Below, piece by piece: positions 1-8,963 of a DNA stretch of 64,000 nt. The DNA is from Anaerorhabdus furcosa (GTDB taxonomy: Bacteria; Bacillota_I; Bacilli_A; Erysipelotrichales; Erysipelotrichaceae): positions 124,001 to 188,000 of the forward strand of contig NZ_FUWY01000001.1 of assembly GCF_900167375.1 (NCBI RefSeq), written 5' to 3'. The notes under the pieces are model-generated. The model was not told where the DNA came from and made no database searches. It saw nothing but the letters and a program-made list of their open reading frames with translations. Each line of letters begins with the position of its first letter. Position 1 is the first letter of the stretch. The translations under genes and the position numbers were made by a program.

Positions 1-713
1 ATTTCTCTTAGCACATCAAAGCCATCATTAGATAGATCTGTATGTCCAAAGTATACTTTTCCTCCGTTGATTCCTGGACCCGACGCTAAATGTTTAATAT
101 ACTCAATTTGACTGAAATCATTTACAAAATATACCCAGATATCATTGGTCTTGAAATTATTACTTTGATACTTCACTTGTTCATTTAACTCTTTAAGTTT
201 CTCTATATACTTATCTGCTTCTTCATAATCATTCACCTGAATTGCAATAAAAAATGTAAATATCTTACAGTCAGTATTCCAGAAACTATCGCATTTACCA
301 TCATTAGCTAAGTTATCTTTTTCGTCTACGAAAAGTAGTATACCCGTGTTTAGAATTCCTTCTATCTTATCTTGATAAATATTGTTCATTTTTATTGTAT
401 ATTGAATTTGACTATATTCCCTTTTCTCTAATTCTTCCACTTTTAGATTCGTAGACAACTTAGTGCCTGATATTGGATAATCCGGATATTTATCACTCAA
501 TAATACATAACTGCATGATTTTACATTGCCATATTTCTTTTCCTCAACTACACGACAACTAAATTCATCAACTGTGAACTTATCATTGAATTCTTTCTTA
601 AAATTATTTACTATCGTATCTCTTAAAGTATCATCATCAATGTTCAAATAATCTACTTTAGCACTACATCCAACTAATATCATAATTAATATAGCAATTA
701 AATATTTTTTCAT
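1..713 (-). CDS. Lipoprotein of unknown function (3' end outside window)
   Basis: An open frame of 237 codons runs leftwards off the edge, so the C-terminus is missing. The start at 713 is preceded by AGGAG at a good distance. The N-terminus is a lipoprotein signal: Met-Lys-Lys, a hydrophobic stretch, then a lipobox LVGCS with the lipidated cysteine at about residue 16. The mature part is charged, rich in Asp, Lys and Tyr, with no domain I recognise. It is probably anchored to the outer face of the membrane. Function unknown. Confidence 0.75.
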   Translation of the reverse strand, partial: MKKYLIAILIMILVGCSAKVDYLNIDDDTLRDTIVNNFKKEFNDKFTVDEFSCRVVEEKKYGNVKSCSYVLLSDKYPDYPISGTKLSTNLKVEELEKREYSQIQYTIKMNNIYQDKIEGILNTGILLFVDEKDNLANDGKCDSFWNTDCKIFTFFIAIQVNDYEEADKYIEKLKELNEQVKYQSNNFKTNDIWVYFVNDFSQIEYIKHLASGPGINGGKVYFGHTDLSNDGFDVLRE

Positions 714-1040
714 CTTTTACGCTCCTAATTTATTAATAGCCGGTTAAGTAATTGAAATAATTCACTATTCCTTATTATATATATTATATAATTAACATTT
801 GTAATAAACCAACCATATTGGTCGCAATATTATGACCACTAATTATATTAATATTATTAGATTCTTATTTTGAATACCCATTACAATGGCATCCTAATAT
901 TTATGACCAAACCTTTGCTATACTATTGTGATGCAATACCTAGCAATCCTACTTATTTTACATACTTAACAAATTCTAGAATTGTATTTACTTAATGATA
1001 TTTATAGTTTCTACAATCGAATATCTTTGACAAAACAACA
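714..1040. other. Gene-free intergenic stretch
   Basis: Very AT-rich and broken by stops in all frames. It should hold the promoter of the leftward lipoprotein gene, but I could not pick a convincing -35/-10 pair. No RNA gene or repeat was recognised. Confidence 0.5.
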
Positions 1041-1066
1041 AAAAACCCTTTTTACAAAGGGTTTTT
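1041..1066 (-). terminator. Rho-independent terminator of the Asp/Ser tRNA pair
   Basis: Perfect 9-bp stem AAACCCTTT/AAAGGGTTT with a four-base loop and T-runs on both sides, so it could act in both directions. It lies just downstream of the leftward tRNA genes. A separate palindrome CGCGATA-TT-TATCGCG at 1071-1086 lies between it and tRNA-Asp. Confidence 0.7.
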
Positions 1067-1097
1067 TTGACGCGATATTTATCGCGGCACTTATAAA

Positions 1098-1173
1098 TGG
1101 CGGTCCGGACGGGAATCGAACCCGCGATCTCCTCCGTGACAGGGAGGCATGTTAACCGCTACACCACCGGACC
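1098..1173 (-). tRNA. tRNA-Asp (anticodon GTC)
   Basis: A 76-nt cloverleaf with encoded CCA. The acceptor strand GGTCCGG pairs with CCGGACC, the anticodon loop is CTGTCAC and the T-loop is TTCGATT. Confidence 0.95.
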
Positions 1174-1179
1174 ATATTA

Positions 1180-1270
1180 TGGCGAAGAAGGAGGGATTTG
1201 AACCCTCGCGCCAGTTTCCCGACCTATACCCTTAGCAGGGGCACCTCTTCAGCCTCTTGAGTACTTCTTC
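1180..1270 (-). tRNA. tRNA-Ser (anticodon GCT)
   Basis: A 91-nt class II tRNA with a long variable arm and encoded CCA. The acceptor GAAGAAG pairs with CTTCTTC and the anticodon loop is CTGCTAA, reading AGC/AGU. It is six bases upstream of tRNA-Asp and probably cotranscribed with it. Confidence 0.93.
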
Positions 1271-1369
1271 ATGTAATACTTAACAGTGCTATATCATAGT
1301 ACCATAAAGCATTTTTGAAGGCAAGTACTTTTTTCTTATTTTTTTAATTTTTTATAAGAGAAATTTCAA

Positions 1370-2083
1370 TTACATAATTGCTGCTTCAAGAGCGATTTTC
1401 ATCATATTTGTAAATGAATTTTGACGCTCCTCTGCAGTTGTAACTTCACTTGTTACAAAGCTATCTGAAATTGTTACTAAACATGCCGCATGTTTATTTA
1501 ATACTTTAGCATTGTGAAATAATGCAAAACTTTCCATTTCTACACAAGTACATTTCTTTTCATCAACTAAGACTTTAACATAATCCAATCCACCTTCACG
1601 ATAGAATACATCTGATGAATGAATACAAGATTCTATAACAGGAATACCTACTTGATTTGAAGCGAGTTTAATTTTCCCATTTAATACTTCAGATGGATAA
1701 GTTTTATCTTCTGTATATCCGCTTTGTACACGTGCATAACTTGATTCACTGTATGCACTATTTGCTAAGACAACATCAAATACTTTTAAATCTGCTGTAT
1801 ATCCTCCTGCTGATCCAATACGGATGATATTTTCAACTCCATATTGAGTATAAAGTTCATAAGAATAAATACCAATACTTGGCATACCCATTCCTGAACC
1901 CATTACAGAAATTTCTTTTCCTTTATATGTTCCAGTATAACCGAACATATTACGTACAGTGTTGAATTGTACAGGATTTTCTAAGAATGTTTCTGCGATA
2001 AATTTTGCACGAAGAGGATCTCCTGGCATTAATACTGTTTTTGCGATTTGCCCTTTCTCAGCGGCGTTATGTGGTGTTGACAT
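1370..2083 (-). CDS. deoD: Purine-nucleoside phosphorylase (DeoD type)
   Basis: Cleaves purine (deoxy)ribonucleosides with phosphate to give the free base and (deoxy)ribose-1-phosphate, a cytosolic salvage step. Its 237 residues match the hexameric DeoD family. Visible marks are the N-terminal PH near residue 4-5, GDPLRAK, the phosphate-loop region GSGMGMPS, EMESFALF with the base/ribose-binding Glu, and ISDSF with the catalytic Asp near the C-terminus. The start has GGAGG upstream. It lies 35 bases downstream of ddl on the same strand and is probably cotranscribed, although no metabolic link is obvious. Confidence 0.95.
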   Translation of the reverse strand: MSTPHNAAEKGQIAKTVLMPGDPLRAKFIAETFLENPVQFNTVRNMFGYTGTYKGKEISVMGSGMGMPSIGIYSYELYTQYGVENIIRIGSAGGYTADLKVFDVVLANSAYSESSYARVQSGYTEDKTYPSEVLNGKIKLASNQVGIPVIESCIHSSDVFYREGGLDYVKVLVDEKKCTCVEMESFALFHNAKVLNKHAACLVTISDSFVTSEVTTAEERQNSFTNMMKIALEAAIM

Positions 2084-2118
2084 AATTTTTCCTCCATTTT
2101 TCTAATTATATCAAGGTT

Positions 2119-3318
2119 CTAGCGCTTTGCACCTTTAGAACCTTTGCTACCTGATTCTGAATAATTCTCTAATAAGTTTGTATCATAAGAGAAAGTCATC
2201 TTTTCTTTTCTTCTATGACGATCTAATGCAATTTTTACTAGTTCATCCATCAATTTTGTAAAATCAATACCAACTGGACTCCATAAATAGAATGCCAATG
2301 AACCAGGAATTGTATTGATTTCATTCACCATGATGTCATGTGTTTCTCCATTCATCATAAAATCAATTCTACAAACTCCACTTGAACCTAGCACTTTAAA
2401 CACTTCTAAAGCCAATTCTTTTATTTTCACTGTTTCATCTTCACTTACTGCAGCTGGCACGATTCTTGAAGTACTTGCCATTCCTTTAGAACCAGAAGTA
2501 TCTTTTGTACTCTTTGATCCACCTTGGTATTTATCCTTGTAAGATAAGATTTCATCATTTTTCGCAACTTCTTCTAATTCACCAACTTGAGCACTGAAAC
2601 ATGAACCTAATACAGAAGCATTGATTTCTCTTAAGTTTGGCACCATTTTTTCTACAACTACTTTAAAATCAAAACTTCCAGTTTCATCAATTCCAGCTAC
2701 GAATTCTTCTTCATTATGAGCTATCACAATGCCTACAGAAGAACCAAGACATGCTGGTTTTAATACAAGTGGATAACCTAAATCACTTGCCTTTTTAATA
2801 TATTCTTCTTTTCTAGTTTCAAATTCATGCGCATATAACCAAAACCATGGTGTCATTGGAATATTTGAATTCTCTAGAATATGTTTCATTACTACTTTAT
2901 CTTGCCCTACCGCAGCTGAAATAACATCACATCCTGCATAGGGTAGCTTTAGCATTTCTAAATACCCTTGAAGTGTACCATCTTCTCCATTGGTACCATG
3001 AACTACTGGAATAGCGATATCAATAGTATTAATTGGTTTTGTAAATAAACCTTTCTTTACAGGCTCAATAAATACTTTTTGATCTCTTTTTACTAAAGTT
3101 ACTTGTGGTACTTTTGTAAGTAGTGCTTTCATATCTTTGTATTGAGATAAATCTCTTAACTCTTCACCACAATAGAAATCACGTGATTTTGAAATATAAA
3201 TAGGTATTATTTCATACTTGTCTTGATCCAAAGCTTCCATTGCTTGTTTAGCAGAAATAATACTTACTTCATGTTCTACTGATTCTCCGCCAAAAAAGAC
3301 TGCTACTTTTATTTTCAT
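2119..3318 (-). CDS. ddl: D-alanine--D-alanine ligase with extended omega loop and Ser/Gly/Lys tail
   Basis: ATP-grasp enzyme that joins two D-alanines for peptidoglycan precursors in the cytosol. Seen: the N-terminal GGESVEHEVSIISA, the glycine-rich ATP loop PACLGSSVGI near residue 190, RIDF near 317, and the metal/substrate segment NEINTIPGS near 332-340. At 399 residues it is longer than the usual 340-370. The omega loop (about 260-290) carries a low-complexity insert rich in Gly, Ser, Lys and Thr. The protein also ends in a similar SGSKGSKGAKR tail. The GGAGTGA ribosome site supports this start. The partner enzymes alr (34189) and the MurF-like ligase (4706) are also in the window. Confidence 0.93.
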   Translation of the reverse strand: MKIKVAVFFGGESVEHEVSIISAKQAMEALDQDKYEIIPIYISKSRDFYCGEELRDLSQYKDMKALLTKVPQVTLVKRDQKVFIEPVKKGLFTKPINTIDIAIPVVHGTNGEDGTLQGYLEMLKLPYAGCDVISAAVGQDKVVMKHILENSNIPMTPWFWLYAHEFETRKEEYIKKASDLGYPLVLKPACLGSSVGIVIAHNEEEFVAGIDETGSFDFKVVVEKMVPNLREINASVLGSCFSAQVGELEEVAKNDEILSYKDKYQGGSKSTKDTSGSKGMASTSRIVPAAVSEDETVKIKELALEVFKVLGSSGVCRIDFMMNGETHDIMVNEINTIPGSLAFYLWSPVGIDFTKLMDELVKIALDRHRRKEKMTFSYDTNLLENYSESGSKGSKGAKR

Positions 3319-3451
3319 ATATTCACTCCAATTCGATTACGTATATCATTATACAAAATTATTGACTACAATAACAGTCAAACTCAATGATTATTATTCA
3401 AAATTGTAATTTAGCGTACTATCGTGTACACTTTAATAAAGGAGACCTTCC

Positions 3452-4672
3452 ATGAATATCAACAAAGATGAAATGAAAAAAATAAAGCCTTATCTTTATT
3501 TAGCTACGTATACAGTATTATTAATTTTCGCAATTATTGCGATACCTAATTTTCTAAGTTTTCTCAAGCGATTAGTACAGTTGTTTATGCCTTTACTTTA
3601 TGCAATTGGTATTGCCTTTGTACTTAATATACCTTTGCGTATCTTTGAGAAATATTTAAAAAAATGGATTAAGGAAAAAAGTTGGTTTCACAATAAAATT
3701 CGAGGTATTTCTGTTACTCTTACACTTATTTTCGCTGCTGCAGTTCTCTATATCTTATTCAGTATTGTAGCGCCACAAATTGGTTCAAGTTTACAACTAC
3801 TTCTTCAAAATGGTACCAACTACATCATGTCAATTTTAAATAACTTTAATAAAGTATTGGAATTTTTCAACCTAGAACAACTTAATATAAACCTTGATTC
3901 AAACTCAATTAATCAATTTATTACACAAATGGGTTGGAATTGGGAAACAATTGTTAAAAATATGGGTGACTGGGCTATTGGTACAGGAACAAGTATAATC
4001 AACAATGCACTTGCATTCACTACTGAACTTGCAAATTGGTTTACAGGATTTATGCTTAGCTTATATCTACTCTCTAGTAAAGAGAAATTCATTCGCCAAT
4101 CTAGAAAAATTATCGTATCTATCTTTGGTTATAAATGGTCCTTAAAAATCTTTGAAGTTGGAGCAAAATCAAATCGCATCTTCAATAGTTTCATCTCTGG
4201 ACAACTTGTAGAAGCTTGTATTCTCGGTACAATTTACTTCATTGTATTGAATCTATTAAACTTCCCATTCGCAATGTTAATTAGTTGTGTTATCGCGATT
4301 ACAAGTATCGTCCCAATGTTTGGTGCCATGTTTGGTATGGCATTTGGATGTTTACTTATTCTTGCAGTACGACCTTTAATTGATATTGTTTGGTTTATCA
4401 TTGTATTCCAAGCCGTACAAACATTTGAAGGCAATGTAATTTATCCAAGAGTTGTAGGTAACTCAGTTGGATTACCTGGTATTTGGGTACTTCTATCCAT
4501 CATTGTACTTGGATCTATTTGGGGATTATTTGGTATGTTAATTGCAGTACCATTTACTGCAGTAACTTATAATCTTCTAAGTGAACTTGTAAACTACCGA
4601 TTAAAGAAACAAAAATTGCTTGTTACCACGGATTCTGTATATCCTGAAGATGAGCAGAAAATCGAAGAATAG
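3452..4672 (+). CDS. AI-2E family transporter
   Basis: Polytopic membrane protein of 406 residues with hydrophobic segments spread along its length and the conserved C-terminal region around PMFGAMFGM and GNVIYPRVVGNSVGL. Family members (YtvI/PerM/TqsA type) have been linked to autoinducer-2 export or to sodium/proton exchange. The substrate here cannot be told from sequence. AAAGGAGACC lies before the start. It is transcribed divergently from ddl and convergently with the MurF-like gene, with a terminator at 4675-4703. Confidence 0.85.
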   Translation: MNINKDEMKKIKPYLYLATYTVLLIFAIIAIPNFLSFLKRLVQLFMPLLYAIGIAFVLNIPLRIFEKYLKKWIKEKSWFHNKIRGISVTLTLIFAAAVLYILFSIVAPQIGSSLQLLLQNGTNYIMSILNNFNKVLEFFNLEQLNINLDSNSINQFITQMGWNWETIVKNMGDWAIGTGTSIINNALAFTTELANWFTGFMLSLYLLSSKEKFIRQSRKIIVSIFGYKWSLKIFEVGAKSNRIFNSFISGQLVEACILGTIYFIVLNLLNFPFAMLISCVIAITSIVPMFGAMFGMAFGCLLILAVRPLIDIVWFIIVFQAVQTFEGNVIYPRVVGNSVGLPGIWVLLSIIVLGSIWGLFGMLIAVPFTAVTYNLLSELVNYRLKKQKLLVTTDSVYPEDEQKIEE

Positions 4673-4674
4673 AA

Positions 4675-4703
4675 AAGGTGTTGTACAAATCGTACAGCAC
4701 CTT
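4675..4703 (+). terminator. Terminator between AI-2E transporter and MurF-like gene
   Basis: A 12-bp stem with one G-U pair (AAGGTGTTGTAC / GTACAGCACCTT) and a five-base loop, followed by CTTT. It lies between two convergent genes. Confidence 0.7.
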
Positions 4704-4705
4704 CT

Positions 4706-6298
4706 TTAATTGTTAAATGCATCTGGCAAATCATTTTCGAGTAATATTGTATCTTCTGGTGTTGCAAGAGTATAAACTAGTTGGAATGCTTCTCTTACAG
4801 TTTTACAAATATGGATGTGATTTGAATCGAATCCACTTTCTTCAAGTCCTAGTACAATAGGTTTTGTTTGCTGTACACCGACCAAAATAACAACATCGAC
4901 TCTATCTTTCATTTTCTTTCCAAACTCTTTATTGAGTTCATCTTGCTTTTCACCTAAATCAATCATACCTGGTGTAATCACAAATCGTTTATTTGGCATC
5001 ATTTTCATGACTTCAAGTGACATTGCAGAACCAACAGGATTTGAATTAAAGGCATTGTCAACAAAGGTATAACCGTTGATTTTCTTTAATTCCAAACGAT
5101 GTTCAACATATTTTACTTTTTTAACTGCTGATTGAAGCTCTTTCCACTCAACATTTAATTCTCTACTTATCGCAATTGCAGCACAAATATTTGCAATGTT
5201 GTGCTCACCCAATAATTTTGTTTCAAAAGTATAAGTACCCTCTTTTGTAACCACATCAAAGGTGCTTCCTTTTGGTGTGTAGGTGATATTTGTTGCATAG
5301 TAATCCACATTTTCATCATGAATTGCATAGCTTACTAAACGACAGTTATTTTTTATTGAATAATTGCGAATGTATTCATTGTCCATATTAATAATGCCAC
5401 AGCCATCTGCAGGTAAGTTTTCAATTAATTTCATTTTCTCTTTGATGATATTTTCTAACGATCCAAATGTGTTTAAATGTTGAGGACCAATTGATGTAAC
5501 TAAGCCAATTTTAGGATGAACAAAGTCGCATAGTTCTTGAATATCCCCCACATGGTCAGCACCCATTTCACAAATGAATACCTCATGAATAGGTTTTAAA
5601 TATTCGCGAATAGTACGTGTAATTCCCATAGGTGTATTAAATGAAGCAGGTGTCATCAATGAGTAAAACTTTTCCGATAAAATTTCTTGGAGAATTGTTT
5701 TGCTTGATGTTTTCCCATAACTTCCAGTAATTCCTATTTTAATGAGATTGGTTTGATTCTCTAATATTGATTTTGCATCATTTAAATATTTTTTCTTTAC
5801 AGCATTCTCAATGGGTTGTGTAATCCAATTCATAACCAATATCATCAACCAAACTCCCAAATAAGAATAAAGTAATCCCAACGTATCCCAATATGTTGTG
5901 AAGTTAAAAATTATAATATAGATTATAATATTTAAACATGTCATAACTACAATTTGTCTTTTTACGCGGTCTGTATAAACAAGTGGTTTAATGTATTCTA
6001 CTTTTAATTCGTTAAATATAGAATAGCATCCCCAAATAGAAACAATGGCTACCGTAACAACTTGATGAATTCCACGATCAATCACAAATGAAGACAATAC
6101 AATTAAAATTAGTAGTACTACTGGCAAAAAAGATTTCCCAGAAAATGATTTTATTGTCTTTTTAAGCCATGCAATATATCGTCCATTTTCGTAACGGTTT
6201 TGTTGAAACATATGCAATGCGTGTTTCATTGGTACCCAAGAAAATATGAGATAGACCACCAGCATTAATCCAAGTATTAAATAATAATTCTCAATCAT
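4706..6298 (-). CDS. Membrane-anchored MurF-like Mur ligase
   Basis: Residues about 1-165 hold roughly five membrane segments. From about 185 a Mur-ligase core begins: P-loop GITGSYGKTSSKT, the Mg/substrate region CEMGADHVGD, GEHNIANICAAIA, the linker EHRLE, and DNAFNSNPVG plus PGMIDLGEKQ, the MurF signatures (YNANP, ELGE). The usual soluble MurF N-terminal UDP-sugar domain is absent and the membrane domain stands in its place. The likely role is adding D-Ala-D-Ala (made by Ddl) to the UDP-MurNAc-tripeptide. A CapB/PgsB-like or wall-amidation ligase role cannot be excluded. It starts seven bases after the hydrolase gene, so the two form an operon. Confidence 0.8.
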   Translation of the reverse strand: MIENYYLILGLMLVVYLIFSWVPMKHALHMFQQNRYENGRYIAWLKKTIKSFSGKSFLPVVLLILIVLSSFVIDRGIHQVVTVAIVSIWGCYSIFNELKVEYIKPLVYTDRVKRQIVVMTCLNIIIYIIIFNFTTYWDTLGLLYSYLGVWLMILVMNWITQPIENAVKKKYLNDAKSILENQTNLIKIGITGSYGKTSSKTILQEILSEKFYSLMTPASFNTPMGITRTIREYLKPIHEVFICEMGADHVGDIQELCDFVHPKIGLVTSIGPQHLNTFGSLENIIKEKMKLIENLPADGCGIINMDNEYIRNYSIKNNCRLVSYAIHDENVDYYATNITYTPKGSTFDVVTKEGTYTFETKLLGEHNIANICAAIAISRELNVEWKELQSAVKKVKYVEHRLELKKINGYTFVDNAFNSNPVGSAMSLEVMKMMPNKRFVITPGMIDLGEKQDELNKEFGKKMKDRVDVVILVGVQQTKPIVLGLEESGFDSNHIHICKTVREAFQLVYTLATPEDTILLENDLPDAFNN

Positions 6299-6305
6299 TC
6301 AATTT

Positions 6306-7061
6306 TTACCCCTTATCCTTTTCAAAAAAAGCATCTAAAACTAAGCAAAATCTTCTACTTTGATGGAAATAAGCATAATGATCATCTCCTTCAAAAATAG
6401 CAAGACCGGCATTTTTCATCTTTTCTTCCATCACTTTTCCCATCCATAATGGCGTTGCATCATCTTGGTCTCCCCACACCAAGAGAACAGGACAATCAAA
6501 TTTATCCAAATAAGGCGCTAAATCCTCATTGACAATCTTTACAAAACTTTCACGCATAACACCACTGGTGTTCTTATAATCTGTTGAACCAAAGTGATTT
6601 TTTAATGATTCTTCTAACGTTTTAGAACCAGTCAATTGAACCGCTTTCTTCCCTAATTTATATACCTTGGTACGAAGTTGATACTCTAATCCGCGTTTTG
6701 GCAGTAAACCAGCAGCTCCTGTAAGTACCATTTTTCTTACTGGGTATAAAGCAGCATAACGAATTGAAACCCGACAACCAAATGAATGACCAATTAAAAT
6801 TGGATTCTCTATCTTATTTAATATACAAAACTGATGTAAGAATTCAGTATACTCTAAAACACCCCAAGCAGATGTAGGTTCGCTTGATTCACCAAAACCA
6901 GGAAAATCAAGATTAAAAACTCGAAAGTCTTTCGATAAATGATCTTGGATAAATTGCATCATTTGAGTGTTTTGTCCCCAGCCATGTAATAGAATTACAT
7001 CTTTACCTGATCCTTGTATTGTATAATTACAATACACACCCATAACATCTAACTTTGACAT
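6306..7061 (-). CDS. Alpha/beta-hydrolase
   Basis: Cytosolic serine hydrolase fold of 251 residues. The oxyanion segment HGWGQN is near residue 26, the nucleophile elbow GHSFGC near 92-97, an acid in VWGDQDD near 195-201 and the histidine in GDDHYAYFH near 225-233. The substrate is unknown. It is first in a two-gene operon with the MurF-like ligase (7-base gap). That points to a cell-wall or precursor role, but this is inference from context only. Confidence 0.85.
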   Translation of the reverse strand: MSKLDVMGVYCNYTIQGSGKDVILLHGWGQNTQMMQFIQDHLSKDFRVFNLDFPGFGESSEPTSAWGVLEYTEFLHQFCILNKIENPILIGHSFGCRVSIRYAALYPVRKMVLTGAAGLLPKRGLEYQLRTKVYKLGKKAVQLTGSKTLEESLKNHFGSTDYKNTSGVMRESFVKIVNEDLAPYLDKFDCPVLLVWGDQDDATPLWMGKVMEEKMKNAGLAIFEGDDHYAYFHQSRRFCLVLDAFFEKDKG

Positions 7062-7201
7062 CGCTTTTCCTCGTTTCCATATTATTGTACTTTAAAACGC
7101 ATACTTTTTAAAGAATAACCTAAATATGCGTAATAAGTAAAATAAGAATTGTAAATTATGTAAGAGAGGTATATACTATAAATATAGAGAGGTGACTGAC
7201 T

Positions 7202-7567
7202 ATGTTTGAATGGATTCCTGGAAATGCTTATTCTACAGTGGTAACATTGTATCCAAACAATTTCACTCTTAATAATACAGCTGCAACTTATTTCAATGAT
7301 GTACGATGGTGTTGCATTGGATTAGATAAGAAAGCACTTAAAGTGGCGATTAAACCCATCGCTAAAAGAGAAATCGATTTAAACCTTGTACCACTTGATC
7401 AACTACATAAAGTATCAATTGGTAAAGGATATGCACGAATTAGCAATAAGCTCATTCTCGATGAGATTGCAGCTTTACTTCATAAAGAATGCAATGGAAT
7501 AAAGTACAATGCAACATTCGATGAGAAAGAGCGTATGCTTATCATTGATTTGAAAGAATCAAGCTAG
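7202..7567 (+). CDS. Conserved-looking protein of unknown function
   Basis: 121 residues, soluble, with no signal peptide. GAGAGGTGACTG precedes the start. The pattern looks like a mixed alpha/beta domain with an N-terminal segment rich in Asn, Thr and aromatics. I recognise no domain. Only ten bases separate it from the nfeD-like gene and the SPFH gene follows, so it probably belongs to that membrane-organising operon. Confidence 0.7.
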   Translation: MFEWIPGNAYSTVVTLYPNNFTLNNTAATYFNDVRWCCIGLDKKALKVAIKPIAKREIDLNLVPLDQLHKVSIGKGYARISNKLILDEIAALLHKECNGIKYNATFDEKERMLIIDLKESS

Positions 7568-7577
7568 GAGAGAGAAT

Positions 7578-8003
7578 ATGGAATTTTGGTTATGGATATC
7601 TATACTGATTGGTTCAATTATCCTTGAAATAATCACTGTATCCCAATTAATCACAATTTGGTTTGCTGTTGGAGCATTAGGTGCACTTATTGCATTAGAA
7701 TGTGGAGTGCCACTTATAGGACAAATGATTATCTTCTTTGTCGTATCGGTTTTGTTTATACTAACCTGTAGGCCAATCGCAAAAAAATACCTAAGAGGGA
7801 ATATTGTTCCTACTAATGCAGATCGTGTAGTTGGACAACAAGCAAAATTGCTTGAATCTATTACCGACGAACATTGGGGTCTAGTTAAAATTCAAGGTGC
7901 AGAATGGCATGCCGTATCCGTTGATGGAAAAACGATTGAAAAAGATCATGTCATTGAAGTACTTGCCATTGAAGGTTCAAAATTAATTGTAAAGAAAATA
8001 TAG
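7578..8003 (+). CDS. NfeD-like membrane protein
   Basis: 141 residues: two to three N-terminal membrane segments (about 5-70), then a small beta-rich soluble domain of the NfeD/OB-fold type (about 80-140, with GQQAKLLESI and GAEWHAVS). Such proteins pair with SPFH proteins, as seen here where the next gene is one. GGAGAG lies before the start. Confidence 0.85.
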   Translation: MEFWLWISILIGSIILEIITVSQLITIWFAVGALGALIALECGVPLIGQMIIFFVVSVLFILTCRPIAKKYLRGNIVPTNADRVVGQQAKLLESITDEHWGLVKIQGAEWHAVSVDGKTIEKDHVIEVLAIEGSKLIVKKI

Positions 8004-8027
8004 TTCATTATATAAGGAGAAAATAAG

Positions 8028-8933
8028 ATGAATATAATTCAAATTTTAGCATTCTTAATTGTACTCGCAGTATTTGCAGCTATTATTGCATACTGCGTAC
8101 GCATCGTACCACAAGCAAGAGCCTACGTAGTAGAACGTCTAGGAGCTTATCACAAAACTTGGCACACTGGCGTTCATATTTTAGTACCTTTCTTTGATCG
8201 CATATCAAATAAAGTAACTTTAAAAGAAATTGTAAAAGATTTCGAGCCTCAACCTGTTATTACAAAAGATAATGTAACAATGCAAATTGATACAGTTGTT
8301 TATTTCCAAATAACAGATCCAAAGTTATATACATATGGGGTTGAGCGTCCACTAAATGCCATTGAAAATTTAACAGCAACGACATTACGTAATATTATTG
8401 GTGATTTGGAGCTGGATGAAACACTTACTTCTCGTGATATTATCAACACAAAAATGCGCGCTATCTTAGATGAAGCAACTGATCCTTGGGGAGTTAAAGT
8501 TGCTCGTGTAGAAGTGAAGAACATTATTCCACCACGCGATATCCAAGATTCAATGGAAAAACAAATGCGTGCTGAACGTGAACGTCGTGAATCAATTCTT
8601 CGTGCAGAAGGTGAAAAAAGAGCTGCAATTCTTACTGCTGAAGGTGAAAAGGAATCTATGATTCTTCGTGCTAATGCTAAAAAGGAATCCATGATTGCTG
8701 AAGCAGAAGGTGAAGCTCAAGCAATGGAAAGAGTCTTCTTAGCACAATCGAAAGGTATTGAAATGATTAACAATGCAGGACCAAGCAAAGGTTTCTTAAC
8801 TTTAAAAGGGTATGAAGCTTTACAACAATTAGCAAATGGTCAATCAACAAAAATTATTGTTCCATCTGAGTTACAAAATATCGCTGGAACACTAGCAAGT
8901 CTTGGGGAAGTATTAAAAGATCCTAAGAAATAA
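8028..8933 (+). CDS. SPFH/stomatin-like membrane protein (QmcA/prohibitin type)
   Basis: 301 residues. One N-terminal membrane anchor (about 5-25) is followed by the SPFH domain (VPQARAYVVERLGAY to about 190) and a helical Glu/Ala/Lys-rich coiled coil (about 190-250) with repeated RAEGEKR and AEGEKES motifs. Family members oligomerise at the membrane and form functional microdomains. The nfeD-SPFH pairing is classic. AAGGAG lies before the start, and a terminator at 8936 separates it from the convergent histidine kinase. Confidence 0.92.
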   Translation: MNIIQILAFLIVLAVFAAIIAYCVRIVPQARAYVVERLGAYHKTWHTGVHILVPFFDRISNKVTLKEIVKDFEPQPVITKDNVTMQIDTVVYFQITDPKLYTYGVERPLNAIENLTATTLRNIIGDLELDETLTSRDIINTKMRAILDEATDPWGVKVARVEVKNIIPPRDIQDSMEKQMRAERERRESILRAEGEKRAAILTAEGEKESMILRANAKKESMIAEAEGEAQAMERVFLAQSKGIEMINNAGPSKGFLTLKGYEALQQLANGQSTKIIVPSELQNIAGTLASLGEVLKDPKK

Positions 8934-8935
8934 AC

Positions 8936-8963
8936 AAAAAGGAAGAAATTAATCTTCCTTTTT
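8936..8963. terminator. Bidirectional terminator between SPFH and kinase genes
   Basis: An 11-bp perfect stem AAAAAGGAAGA/TCTTCCTTTTT around a six-base loop, with T-runs on both strands, between convergent genes. Confidence 0.75.

Noticed and set aside
8300-8692. A 130-codon open frame antisense to the SPFH gene.
   Set aside because: Its Ser/Arg-rich composition mirrors the Glu/Ala codons of the coiled coil on the other strand; it is a shadow.
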